From NCBI GenBank assembly GCA_903813345.2, contig CAIIXF020000001.1, forward strand, positions 21,969,915-22,033,914: a stretch of 64,000 bases of DNA, in the 5' to 3' direction. Source of the DNA: Owenia fusiformis. Lineage: Eukaryota > Annelida > Polychaeta > Sabellida > Oweniidae. Below the pieces are notes generated by a model. The model saw nothing but the letters and a program-made list of their open reading frames with translations. It had not been told where the DNA came from and ran no database searches. The position numbers and the translations under genes were made by a program. Below, one piece after another: positions 53,120 through 64,000 of this stretch (position 1 is its first letter; every line of letters starts with the position of its first letter).

Positions 53120-55347
53120 ACAATTCGTCGCATGAGAATAACTTTGTACTATCTCACATTTTTACGGAACTGAGAAATCAAGGTTTGAAAGTTTAGAGGT
53201 CTGTATCTTACTTAGTATTGCTATGTGAAACTTGATTTTTTGTATGTCACCTGGTCTCACCCTAGAGATATCTTATATGAAATATCATACCTTGAAACAA
53301 TTTACAAGATCCTTTTTAAAACTATGGAAATGGAGTTGATACAATTTCCCACCGGAATAACAGCTTATTTCTAATTTCAAATTGTCATATCTGATATCAA
53401 CTGTTTCAACCAATCAACTCTCTAAGAATTGGTCATGTGACTTGCAAAACTTGGAGTTATAACAATCTTATATTAAAACAAAGTATGCCAATATGCATGT
53501 TATTGTATCTAGAATGAAAAATAATGTTTTGCTTTGTAAAAAAGTCTTCAAAAACCAAAGAATATTATTTAATAAAATAAAGAAAATTCAATTTATAAAA
53601 CTTTAAAATCAATTTCTCAAATAAGTACAATTATTTCTTAATTTTGGAATCTCAGGACACCCTTCAAAAAGAATTTATTGCCTTTGAAACTAAGGCAGAA
53701 GTACAATGCATTGAAACCAATGATGCCAATACGGTCCCCCACATATTTCCCTCGGTATAAACCCTGTAGCCTAAACCTCCCAGCACATTACAATGTAGCC
53801 TCTAAGGGCCGGTCTGCTGGTCATTATCAGGTTATTTTTGATACAGACCAGTTGATTTTTTCACTGGGTATAGGAGAATAACATTGCAACTGGTCCGTAA
53901 TTCCATTTTGACCAGCAGGTTTCAGATCCTTAGGGCCTAAGACATAACCAATTTTTATTACATGCACATGGAAGAAATTTGAAAATAGAAAAATAAATTT
54001 TAATTCATTTTAGATTAATGAAAGTGATGAAACCTTGATTTAGGTAATCACATTTTGTTCATTGTGATGCAGCTATCATAATCCATTCATTTTCTGTTGT
54101 TTGCTACTCTGTGGAGTACAATTGGGAATTGAAACAATTGTAGAAGTGGAGACTAAGAGTGGCTCTTTGTAAAGAAATTGAACCAATTTGTTACTTTTCC
54201 AAAATAAAATGTAGATGATCTAAAAACAATGATCCCAAAAATGCAAAAGAAAGGACAAATCTGAAAAACATACTAGTAATAAAATAACTAAAAAGATCCC
54301 AGATGTTCAGTGAAAAGCGCAAAGTAAATCATAGATGAAGATAAAATAAAATAAGTGTTTTAAGGGACTATACTAACATAAAGATAACTCCTTATTGATA
54401 TAGTGTATGGTCAGTAAAAGTTAAAGCTAGTTTAAATAGATTTAGCTTTTTTTCCACAAACTATAAAACATCATTTTGAAAGAGATTTCAATAGTATACA
54501 GACAGTGATTGCCTTTGAGCGATGTAGTGCAAAATATGACAGTTACTATTTGTTTTGATTACTATATCTAGTATATAACCTATTATTATGTACTCTATTT
54601 GAAGAAACAAATAAGTAGTCCTTCATTTTCAACATTTAATGATGACAGCTTCGTATATGCATTTCTATTGCATTTGGCCATTCAAACCCCTATAAGACCT
54701 GGTAGCAGGGAAGATAAAGGATACTTTTGACTGCTCACATGATCTAATTAACTGGTCATTTGTACTTTTCATCTTCCCTGGTAGCGAGGATTTAGGTTTT
54801 CGAGGAAATGAGTAATTCTATTTCATATCATGTGGCCATGAATAATCCAATGAGCATCCATAATACAAAGAGTAATTGAGGGCATATAATTTGAATATGC
54901 ATGGGATTGCACATACTGTATCATTTTATTTTTTTGATCTACTTGTAATAGTTCAAAAACTAAAACATGAAAGGCCAGGCAAGCAAACTGGCATGGTTTT
55001 GTGTTACAAAACATTATTTCATTCTAGATACAATAACATGCATATTGGCATACTTCGTTTTAATATAAGATTGTTATAACTCCAAGTTTTGCAAGTCACA
55101 TGACCAATTCTTAGACAGTTGATTGGTTGAAACAGTTGATATCAGATATGACAATTTGAAATTAGAAATAAGCTGTTTGTCTGGAGATGGTACAATTTCA
55201 CACTGAATTCTAGCTTAATGAGAGGGAATTGAGATGGGGCATGTATCTGAGATGAAAGCCTGTGTTTCAAATAGTAAAATTCCATGTCTATCTCAATTTT
55301 TTTGAAAATGGCAGTTAGTACAAAGTTATTCTCACGCGACGAATTGT
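53120..55347. repeat. Inner inverted-repeat pair nested in the 4.47-kb element
   Basis: The left arm (about 53120-53532) starts acaattcgtcgcatgagaat. The right arm (about 55007-55347) is its imperfect inverse, ending attctcacgcgacgaattgt. The arms share segments such as ggtcatgtgacttgcaaaac and diverge in the middle. Either a nested older element or a foldback structure. Confidence 0.7.
53795..53940. repeat. Small hairpin repeat within the 4.47-kb element
   Basis: aagggccggtctgctggtca is loosely mirrored by tgaccagcaggtttcagatccttagggcc about 120 bp later, with inner cagaccagtt/ggaccagt motifs. MITE-like remnant. Confidence 0.4.
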
Positions 55348-56359
55348 AGACCTCTCTTGAGGTCAACTGTCAAAATTGTATACCGATACTGTAAACCTTG
55401 AAAGTTCTGTTGACCGAGACCGGAGATCTAGGTCAACAGTACTCTCAGTGTTTACTGTTGAGGTATACACTTTTGTCAGTTGACCGAATAGAGAGGTGAA
55501 CAATTGTTTGTTAGTCCGAAGAATATAATAATTGGACGAATATATAATCGAATATCAAGTGAACATATTTGATAAGTAAAGGTATCATATTTTAGCAAAA
55601 AATCTCAAACCGTCGAATACTTGTAATTTTTTACACAACTTATTTTTTCAAAATTAAAAAAAAATCAACATTCAAAAAACATTTTTTCAAAAGTAGCGGT
55701 CAACAGTACCTAGTAGCGGTCAGCAGTACATATTGTTGCCCGCTCATCAACCAATCAGAAATGAGTATTTCAATTGAGGTACAAACAACACAAAATGACT
55801 GATATCTGTTGTCTTTCCATGATTATATTAGTTATTTGTATACAATTTCCATACGGTAAATCAAGGGCATTTAATTTAGAAAATGTTCGTATAATAATCT
55901 TTATTTTTCAGATACAAATACATTAAGAAACCAAACAAAATACGTTTCATTCATGGACCACGGACTCACGCGTTTTATTCATGTCCCGACCAACACCTGT
56001 AAACAGGACATAAACAGTTTCTCTTGTTGTTCAATGATACATTATATTGGCGTTTTTGCATCAGCACATAGGTGTTGTTGTATCATCGATAATAAACAGA
56101 GTGGTGTTGTTGCATCAATAGTGAGGAATTAAAACCGCGAATTTATAGCTTCTTGATGATGCTACATGTATACTAACGACAGTTTTTCAAAATATAGATC
56201 ATGCGCTAGCTGCATGTGTATGATTATTGAGCAACTCGTCCTAGAAATGGGTTTAAATTGGGAAAACAAAATATCGTTCGAAAATCGATCACCGGAAGTC
56301 TGGCCATCTTGATGCAACAACACGGTGTTGTTGCATCACGATACCCCCCAGTGAAGTAT

Positions 56360-57630
56360 GTTCTCAACAAATTATGCTGTTTTATGTTACAATTTGATGA
56401 TCTACGATGAAGAACATCCTACATTTGATCCATAATGAGGAATATGACATCTCGATTTTAGCTGCACCTCGAATCTAAAAGAACGCCACCAATTCATTAT
56501 AGTAAACCTTTTGGGAGATATTAGACCACGCTTCTTGCGATTTTGTACACTCCCTTGGCCTATATAGCGTTAATATAGGCCTATGGATCTAATTCTGCTT
56601 TTAAAATTATGGACAGGTTTCTGATAAAATCGGTTAAAATTAAAATAATCAAAATTATCGAATTCGGATGGATAGCAGGATTTTCGAATCTACAGAGTGA
56701 TCCAAAAATGCAACCCTCAATTTCTTAAATATACCATATAAAAATACCATATAAAGTTTAAATCACTTTGACTTATATTGTAGTCTTACCCAATGTTATC
56801 AAAGTGTGATATGTGAAACTTTTTTTTTTAATTTCAAAAAGTGTTTTTTGAAGGACCTCTTGTTCGAAAAATCGTGAATTTATTTAAAACTGACTTTTAG
56901 AAGTGGCACATTAAATATGGCATTTTATTATTGAAATAGCATGCCCTTTGTTCAACCTTTGCATTGGTGTTAAAAATACCATCTTTTTGAAATGTATGAG
57001 GAATATTTGATGATTAAAAAAGCTACTTTTTTGAAAAATGGCGGAATACTTGAGAAATGAAAAGCTGACAACTTTTTTCCAATTTATTTTCAAAAATCTC
57101 TAAAATGGAGGGTTTAATTTTTTGCGCCACCCTGTTTAAGACAGTGTGATAAATTCTATTGGTTCAATATTTCTTCAATAAATGGAAGATTATGTAATGA
57201 ATGTTTTCAAAGAATTCAGTAAAATAAATGTATTTATTTATGAAAATGACAACAACACGGATAGACAGAGATTCATATTCAATACATGGGCCGATTTGCA
57301 CATCAACATTCAACATCCTCTTATATACAACATACAGCATAATAACATGCACAAGGAATTTCAAATAAAACAGAAAGTTGAACATATGCATGGGGTGACA
57401 TCTATTTAAAACATAAGAAAATTTCCAGTATCTATTTCATATCTAATGGTCTTTAACTTTTGAAGCTTTTTGAAGGCAATTCAGAGACTTTCACATGTTT
57501 GTTTAAAACATTTCTCAGATAGCATCGGGATGAATTTGAATTCCTTTGACTTCACTTCTTAAAAGAGAGCTTCGTCTTCAGTCTACTAGTTTATAACTAG
57601 ACTCTACGCAAAGGGTGCAAAGGGTAGCAT
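56360..57630. other. Intergenic region with one MITE
   Basis: Contains the MITE at 56693-57134. At 57545-57625, the segment with cttaaaagagagcttcgtct and ttataactagactctacgca is a diverged copy of about 21120-21175. No gene. Confidence 0.45.
56693..57134. mobile_element. MITE with CAGAGTG/CAGGGTG termini
   Basis: The left end cagagtgatccaaaaatgca and the right end attttttgcgccaccctg are imperfect inverted repeats, with further mirrored ccctc/gaggg just inside. The left end is preceded by TA. About 442 bp, non-coding. Same family style as 35265-35662. Confidence 0.5.
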
Positions 57631-58855
57631 GCCCGTAGCCAGCTTTTTGTAAGGGGGGGGGCGGCTCTCACCCCCCCCCGCAAACCGCCCTCCCCCCCCC
57701 AAAAAAAAATTCCCCATGCTAAACCAAGCCCCTTTGTATTGTAAAGGACAGTGGCGGATCCGGAAGCTAACAAGGGGGGACCCACACTTCAAGTCAGGAA
57801 AAAATATCCGCGGAAAAACGTTTTAGGGCCATAAAACCAAAAGGGCCAAAATTTCGAAAATCTATGGCACGTTTTTTATTTAAAATTTGGCCTAACATAA
57901 AAAAAAATAAGGCCCAAAAAGGTCAAGTAATGCCCTAAAAGGCCAACTGAAGAGGCCCTACAATATTTTTGGGCCAACATTTTTTTCTAGGCCCATCCTA
58001 GGGCAACGCGGAAAATTGTTTAGGGCCCTAAAACCAAAAGTTGGGCCAAAATTCTGAAAATTGATGGCTCGTGCTTTGAAAATTTGGCCTATAATTGAAA
58101 AAACAAGGCCCAAAAGGTCAAGTAATGCCCAAAAAGGCCCACTAAAGAGGCCCTACAATATTTTTGGGCCAACATTTTTTTCTAGGCTCATCCTATGGCC
58201 ACGCGGAAAACCTTTTAGAGCCCTAGAACCAAAATTATGAAAATTTATGGCCCGTTTTTTGGAAATTTGGCCGAAAATTGAAAAAAATAAGGCCCAAAAA
58301 GGTCAAGTAAAAAGGTCAAGTAAAGGCCAACTAAAGAGGCTCTACAAAATTTTTGGCCAAACATTTTTTTTCTAGGACCATCCTAGGGCCGCGTGTAAGA
58401 TTTTTAGGGCCCTAAAACCAAAATTCAGGCGAAAATTTATGGCCCGTTTTTTGAAAATTTGGCCTTAAATTGAAAAAATAGGGCCCAAAAGGTCAAGCAA
58501 TGCCCATAAAGGCCCACTTAAAAGGCCCTGCAATATTTTGGGCCATCATTTTTTCCGGCCCCATCCTAGGGGGGGGGGGGGGGTTTACAAAACACAAAGG
58601 ACGATCCTAAAAAACAGAGGGAAAGGGGCACAAATATGTCCGCAAAAAAATTGGGCCAAATTTTGAAAATAATGCACAAATTTAAAAAAAAATGCACAGT
58701 AATGCCAGTTTTTTAATCTTAATTGCCCAGTGAACGTGGGGAAGAGCAAGTTTTTCTTCAAGGAAGCAAAAAGGTAGGTCCACATTTTTTAGGAGATATC
58801 AGACGGGGGGGGGGGGGGCTCATACGAGCCCCCAGAGCCCCCCCTGGCTACGGGC
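57631..58855. mobile_element. 1.2-kb repeat element with CCCGTAGCCAG ends and internal tandem units
   Basis: Bounded by gcccgtagccag and ctggctacgggc, with poly-G/poly-C tracts just inside both ends. The interior (about 57815-58570) has four tandem units of about 190 bp marked by ttttagggccctaaaacca, aaggcccaaaaaggtcaagt and aggccctacaatattttt. No coding frame. Class unknown. Confidence 0.6.
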
Positions 58856-59497
58856 CTGGGTAGGATACTACCTTCTCAGTTGACAAGCCAAGAGGCTGGT
58901 ATATACTTGTACATTATCTAATATATACTAGATATAGTACATTTACTACATTTAAGTTAGAAACAACCGTTACATATAAGACAACATATCGTCTTTTTTC
59001 TTACTACCAAGTCACACCATGTACCAAACTATTTCTCAAACCATTCAAGTGGAAATAACATGTAGTAAATGTTTCTTTGTGTTCAAAATATTGCTAATGT
59101 TCAAGTTGAAACTCGTTCCATGTTCCTCATACTTTTGCATATTTTCCATATCGTCCTTTTTGTTGGTACCTCCCTCTCATGGAATTGGATTCCAAAAGCC
59201 ACTTGCGCTGCAATGAGTAGTGCAATGAAACTTCTGGTTTGTTGATACCCTTTGAGTAGTAAGTTAGGTTTTCTGTCAAACCTCTTTACATAACCCTAAT
59301 ATCACACCAAACTAGTTCTCAATACGTTCTCGAAAACGGACTTAAACTGTGTACAAACAGACGAGCTGAACGTACTACAATCCCGAGACTACGTTCCGCA
59401 ACCCGTTCCGTTCCGTTAGCCCGTTCGGCAACATGTTTCAAAAGCATAGTAAGAACAGATTTGTTGTGATCGTGTGTTGAGTGTTAACTGACCCAAA
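58856..59497. other. Intergenic, 3' side of the GPCR gene
   Basis: No coding signal. Should include the GPCR 3' untranslated region, since the gene is on the minus strand. No poly(A) signal was assigned. Confidence 0.4.
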
Positions 59498-61168
59498 TTA
59501 CACTTGTGTCTTGGCCGTGCTCCTGTTGTTAGAAACTGCATTTTCATTTGTTATAGCGCTGTCTTGGATGCGATCAGCCATCTTTTTACAACAGACAAGT
59601 TCGTACAGTCCTCGTCTAAACCTGGCGCTCACAAGCGTGTAAATGATAAAGTTAATGCTAGAATTGATGCGCAAGAAGAGGTCAGAAATGATCAAAACAC
59701 AATACGCTAGCCCATACGAGAACTTCAGTATATCAACGTTTAGTACGATCTTCTCTGAACGATGAAAATAGTACAGAATTTGGACAATTTTAACGCCCAT
59801 TGCAGGTAGGATCAACAGGAGGAACATGAAGGCGACGACGGTCAACATGAGTGTTAGGTTGTCCCTTCCTTTCTGACTGTCCTTCTCCGTTGATGTAACC
59901 AATGCTTTGCGTCTTCTAGCCGCCTTCCTCAAGGCTGACACCAATAAACCGTTCATCGCCAGCACAGACACCACCGGGATGATATATTTAATAAGACCCT
60001 CGCAGATCATCCCGTAAACAATCCCATAACCGTACGAGTTTCCAAATGGTGTGAGTTTTCGCATCCCTACAGGAGCACCGGTGCAAGGATTGACAGACAT
60101 GTACGACTCCTGGTGAAAGCACGTAGGTATGTTGTAGCAGATGCAACAAATGCTAATACATACCACCTCAACCCTTGCTTTGGTGAGAGTACAGAGACTA
60201 CTCGCTTTGAATGGCTTGCAAACAACAATATAACGGTCTAGTGTAAGTAAAACAACCAGCCAAGAGGATAGCAACTGCAGAGTTTTGTTCACGAATCCAA
60301 GATACTGCTTATTCAAGGCAATCCAGTGGACAATCTTTGTGTCTCGATGTTGGACCCATGTTGTGTTCTGGTAGGCCGTCAAAAACGGATCAAACATCAG
60401 ATACCACAGACAATAAGTCCCGTCTACCAACGCTAGAGATTTCAGGATGAAAATACTTGTATTTGTGTTATCTTTTGATAATATTATGAACGCCAAAATA
60501 TTTCCAATCAGTCCACCAGCACATAGTACGATACTCAACCAAAACTCAATAGCCATACTGGCCATAGTTAATCCCTTTGGACGTAAACTGTCCAAGTTCA
60601 AATCTTTATTATATGGTGGACAGCAAAATAATGTCTTCGTTCGCATATGTCTTAGAAGACACGGGGACAACTGGACCTTGTTGACGTCAACAGTGTCTGT
60701 TGACATAATCGGTTTATTCATAGTAGACGTGCGCGTATCGACACCTCTTGTAGTGTAAAGGTCAGCTGTTTCTGTTACGTTCCTATTGTTTTCTGTCCAT
60801 GATGTAACAAGATTATGTACAATAGGAGATGTGATCTCAATAGCCACAGCGAATTCTTCCTGTGTTGTTTGAACATTGATATCAACTGCATCAGTCTCAT
60901 TCATTATTTTTGTAACATTTAAAACTGTTGTGTTGAGCATAGACGGATTGACGTTGACACCTCCAGGTGGGTTCCTTTCAGTTGTGACATTATTTTCGTA
61001 TAATGACACCGTCGGTACTGCCAGCGTTGCTACTGATGTGAGTTCCGTGTCGGAGAACGGAGCTGTTTTAGTCCTCTGATCCTGTTTTGAAAAATTGAAA
61101 GCGATGATTTCAGTGACAGATGAATATCCTGCAATCAGCAAAATGAAGACTTTCATCGGAAACTCCAT
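59498..61168 (-). CDS. Intronless rhodopsin-class GPCR, FMRFamide/neuropeptide-receptor-like
   Basis: 556 residues in one exon. An N-terminal hydrophobic stretch (residues 5-18) fits a signal peptide; an alternative start is Met5. Residues 25-200 form a Thr/Asn/Val-rich ectodomain with several N-glycosylation sequons (such as NVT, NTT) and a CC pair near 182. Seven hydrophobic spans follow. TM1 has the GN motif (222-223), TM3 ends with DRY (311-313) followed by IVVCKPF, the second extracellular loop has a Cys at about 361, and TM7 has NSSINFIIY (502-510), a variant of NPxxY with Asn-Phe. A basic third loop (RKAARRRKA) and a short tail with a CC palmitoylation candidate (526-527) follow. The INFIIYTLVSARFR end and KPF motif resemble invertebrate FMRFamide-receptor-like orphan receptors; the ligand is not determined. 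An expected G-protein-coupled plasma-membrane role is inferred from class. Confidence 0.9.
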   Translation of the reverse strand: MEFPMKVFILLIAGYSSVTEIIAFNFSKQDQRTKTAPFSDTELTSVATLAVPTVSLYENNVTTERNPPGGVNVNPSMLNTTVLNVTKIMNETDAVDINVQTTQEEFAVAIEITSPIVHNLVTSWTENNRNVTETADLYTTRGVDTRTSTMNKPIMSTDTVDVNKVQLSPCLLRHMRTKTLFCCPPYNKDLNLDSLRPKGLTMASMAIEFWLSIVLCAGGLIGNILAFIILSKDNTNTSIFILKSLALVDGTYCLWYLMFDPFLTAYQNTTWVQHRDTKIVHWIALNKQYLGFVNKTLQLLSSWLVVLLTLDRYIVVCKPFKASSLCTLTKARVEVVCISICCICYNIPTCFHQESYMSVNPCTGAPVGMRKLTPFGNSYGYGIVYGMICEGLIKYIIPVVSVLAMNGLLVSALRKAARRRKALVTSTEKDSQKGRDNLTLMLTVVAFMFLLLILPAMGVKIVQILYYFHRSEKIVLNVDILKFSYGLAYCVLIISDLFLRINSSINFIIYTLVSARFRRGLYELVCCKKMADRIQDSAITNENAVSNNRSTAKTQV

Positions 61169-63754
61169 TTCAATTGTTAGTGGAATTTTAGCTCTAGTCT
61201 CTATGAGCTATTATTGACAATACTATTGACACTTAAAATCAATAAAAAATGACCATAAAACACGATTTTGATATTTATTCAAGGTGATCGTGGTTTTCAC
61301 GACCCAACGAATTTGCAAAACGCATGCATATGTTTATCATCTGCTATTGTCATCACGCGCTCAGTTGCGGTTAATACTCAATCAAACAATAAAATCTGCC
61401 GTAAACACTACATAAACTAAAAGGATTATTAAACAATAATGATAGTAAATGGGGATAATGTTTTTTCAGTAATTGCAATTTTCCAAAAGAGCCTGAGAAC
61501 CCGGATATAGTGTAATATCACGTTTGTACTAGTTAAAGCTGAACACTCGTCAAATCATTGCTCTTATGTTATATGCATAGCGCCATCTTTTGCCAGTGTA
61601 CACATCTTTTAATAATATTCAATTCCCAGAAAGTAAAGTAAGAAAAGACGTAGAAACACTGAAACTGTGGTAATAAGTATTGATGATAGCTCACGTCTCA
61701 TTTAATAACTAAATGTATTTTATTGTCAGTGCATAAGGATATAACACAGGATTTGAACCTGTCATTTGCAGTGTAATCCTTTTCAAATGAACTCTTTAGC
61801 GGATTATCTTATACTTTTAGTAGTGAACAGCAGCTTGCAATTATTTACAAAGCGTATATTTGTACTTGTAAAAGGATCAAAATGTTCATTCTCCACCAAG
61901 AGAATGATACGGTGTCTCAATAATTGTTAACAATTGTTGACAGTTTTTGGTTAACAAATGAATAATCCCATCACAGCCTTCTCTCAGCTAGTTTCCTTCT
62001 AGAACATTTTTGTGCATGGCAGAGATGGTCTGAGTATTAGAATGGAATAAACCAAGGTATTAAAGAATCTTAGCATCGCATCATTGGAGATTTGGTCCAA
62101 GTTTTTTTCAAACGTCATGGAAAATGATTAAAATGACATACAGTAACTGTATAAATCAAAGTTATTCTTGCGGAAAACTTTTCATTGAATTCAAATATGC
62201 CATTATAAAGAAAAAAAGTTAGTTAGAGGTTAGAAGTGCAAATCTCTTAAAATCACACGAAAAACAAGAATTGGCGAGATTTCAAAGCTATATGGAAACT
62301 CGTCTATTGAACTATATCAAACTTTCCCGCATCGAACATTTTGATCATTCGATCACCTTTCTTAATTAATAAAAAAAATAAAATGAACTATTTGATCACG
62401 AAAGTAATAAAGCATGCTTTCCATAAAATTGCCATTATCTTATCAGCTACTAATGGAATCATCCCCTTAATATACGGCCATGTATTGTTAAATACAATAG
62501 AGCATGTCATTTTCTATTCCATTGATTTTAAAATGTTATATCATTGTAGATGATTAATAATATCCCAATTTATATTTTCCAAATTCAATTTTCTCATCGA
62601 ACGCTTTTGGTAGGCCTAACTATATAATGCGCGAAACACTTTGACTTTCAACTTGAAAAATCACGCTCTTTATAACAGTGCGTTTATAATATCAATTAAG
62701 AAATTAACATATTTGTTAAGAAAGTATAAAGCTAAAAGTTAATCTACATTTTATCGTATAAACTATAGCAATGTAACCGACTATAAATATTACAGTTAAC
62801 CTGTGGGATGATCAATATGAGTAGGTACGTACATTTTATCTTGCAATTGTCTATAGGTCGTTGTCGTCATTATTTAAACATCTTGTGATGTCAACATGCG
62901 ACGTTCGATTTTTTACAGTAGAGTTGGACATATGTTCTATGTTCATGGACTTACCCGTAATTATATCATAGGTTGAGTTATGTATGGTTGAGTTGTGTAT
63001 GTGTGGTGCTACTTCAGCTGATAATATGTCGGGCTGCTGGCCCAGGTTCTGGTATTTACTTATATTTATATAAATTAGAATTAATCGTCTGGTAATTGGC
63101 CGATAACACGAAAAGAAGACGTTTCAATTCTCAGTTATCAAATAGCAATCATAACTGCTTTAACTATGGATGCAATTCCCACACCCCATAATATTTTAAC
63201 ATTGGCACTGCAGGGTGTGTGATCCGACTCTCATTTGAAGACGTTCTGATTTTACGACAAAATAAATACAATATTGAAATAAAAACATAAACGTCAATCG
63301 AGTTATGAACATTAATGTCAATTTATGGGCATATTTGCTAACGCCATTCAGCCGTTTGATGCTATTTCGATTAAATATTGATCAACATAGGCTAATATCA
63401 TGAAAAGTAAGATACTCCGGCATTAGATGTTTAATAGAAGCAATGCTGTTATTTAAAATACATAAATCAAACGTTCATATAAACAAGAAACAGAGTGATA
63501 TTCGCAGTTAAAGAAGATAGAATGATTTTATTTACATTATATTTATTTTAAATCCCAGCTTGAAAATGATAAATATGAGTTGTTATCATATTGAGATGGC
63601 TAGTCAACAATACAGAAATACTTGGCCACATTTTTAGTATCCCGTCCACCCGTTTAAGATACAATAAATAAAATATAGTGAAAATAGATATCAGGATATT
63701 GGGATGTCCAAGTGACAGAAAGAATTAAATGCATATTTCAATCTCCGATTTAAG
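61169..63754. other. Intergenic region between the GPCR and the SRCR gene
   Basis: AT-rich, without supported coding sequence. It may hold the GPCR promoter and upstream exons or intron of the plus-strand SRCR gene. I could not identify any of these by eye. Confidence 0.4.
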
Positions 63755-63954
63755 GGCCCTTTACGAGTATTCGTTTGACCAGGGCACGTAAAGGGCAAGC
63801 GGGTCTCGAAGGACAAGTCGAGTTGTTCTTTAACAATAGTACAATAATGATACCCCAATGGGGCGTAATATGCGGGGATTTTGATGACAATGCTGCGAAG
63901 GTTGTTTGTCGAGAGCTCGGTTTTCCAAAGGGCACCAGAGCAGTTCCTCTGCTT
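63755..63954 (+). CDS. SRCR (scavenger receptor cysteine-rich) domain exon, partial gene
   Basis: A 200-bp exon with acceptor ctccgatttaag (phase 1) and donor gtaagg (phase 0). It encodes IRLTRARKGQAGLEGQVELF, then QWGVICGDFDDNAAKVVCRELGF, the first half of an SRCR domain with two conserved cysteines and the WG(V/T)(I/V)C.D motif. A phase-1 entry is usual for SRCR domains. The remainder of the domain and the protein lie beyond the right edge. SRCR proteins are secreted or membrane scavenger or recognition receptors; which one this is cannot be told. Confidence 0.88.
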
Positions 63955-64000
63955 GTAAGGATTCTATATTTCTATAACATTTCATATTTTAGCTATCATT

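Larger units (their letters stand above)
51884..56353. mobile_element. 4.47-kb non-autonomous element with about 250-bp terminal inverted repeats
   Basis: Begins CACTGGGGGGTATCGTGATG and ends in its exact inverse, flanked by a direct 6-bp repeat AAGTAT (51878-51883 and 56354-56359). The terminal repeats run to about 52135 on the left and from about 56103 on the right, with some divergence. The 14-mer GATGCAACAACACC and variants recur in both subterminal regions, as expected for transposase binding sites. The interior is AT-rich, has no substantial open frame, and contains a second inverted-repeat pair. CAC ends suggest CACTA/Chapaev relatives, but a 6-bp duplication is not typical of those, so the class is left open. 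Confidence 0.78.

Noticed and set aside
57597-57792. Minus-strand Gly/Pro-rich ORFs of about 62 codons
   Set aside because: They are produced by poly-G/poly-C tracts in the repeat element at 57631-58855.
1-64000. tRNA, rRNA or other structural RNA genes
   Set aside because: No tRNA-like cloverleaf with internal A and B boxes or rRNA-like conserved segment was noticed; a tRNAscan or Rfam search was not possible here.

Overview
This window is metazoan nuclear DNA. It is AT-rich, with multi-exon genes using GT-AG introns, extracellular domain shuffling on phase-1 introns, and many short inverted-repeat transposons. The gene content (a SVEP1/polydom gene, an SLC34 phosphate transporter, a peptide-type GPCR, an SRCR exon) fits a marine invertebrate, possibly an invertebrate deuterostome. 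The species cannot be fixed from the sequence.

Layout. (1) 233-37185, minus strand: a SVEP1 (polydom)-like extracellular matrix gene. I could place 26 coding exons in consistent splice phase. In transcript order they encode a signal peptide, vWA domain, EGF/ephrin-receptor-like cysteine modules, three sushi (CCP) domains, two HYR domains, a sushi-like module, a linker, GCC2/GCC3-type modules, EGF domains, a pentraxin domain, two single-exon CCPs and then one 8.25-kb exon with 47 CCP modules. That exon ends at a splice donor, so the gene runs off the left edge. (2) 40818-48242, minus: a complete nine-exon SLC34-type sodium/phosphate cotransporter of 694 residues. (3) 48.3-59.5 kb: no supported gene; several mobile elements whose termini and target-site duplications can be read directly. 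(4) 59498-61168, minus: an intronless rhodopsin-class GPCR with a long Thr/Asn-rich ectodomain. (5) 63755-63954, plus: one SRCR exon of a gene entering the right edge.

The most unusual object lies in the first intron of the SVEP1-like gene. It is a 5.9-kb near-perfect palindrome (28068-33981) with 5'-AG...CT-3' ends and a perfect 6-bp target-site duplication (ATTGAC). Each arm carries an identical intact gene for a small basic protein of 124 residues, and the arms are separated by heptad repeat arrays and a polypurine loop. Termini and duplication length match the Polinton/Maverick class, but no polymerase, integrase or capsid gene is present. I read it as a palindromic, non-autonomous Polinton-like or adintovirus-like derivative.

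A second unusual structure is an array of 14 copies of a 68-bp unit (17514-18450), each carrying a copy of the 3' splice site and 5' part of exon 11 of the SVEP1-like gene. The genes show no operon-like relationship. The SVEP1-like product, transporter and GPCR act at or outside the plasma membrane, and the regulatory DNA between them is not recognisable by eye.
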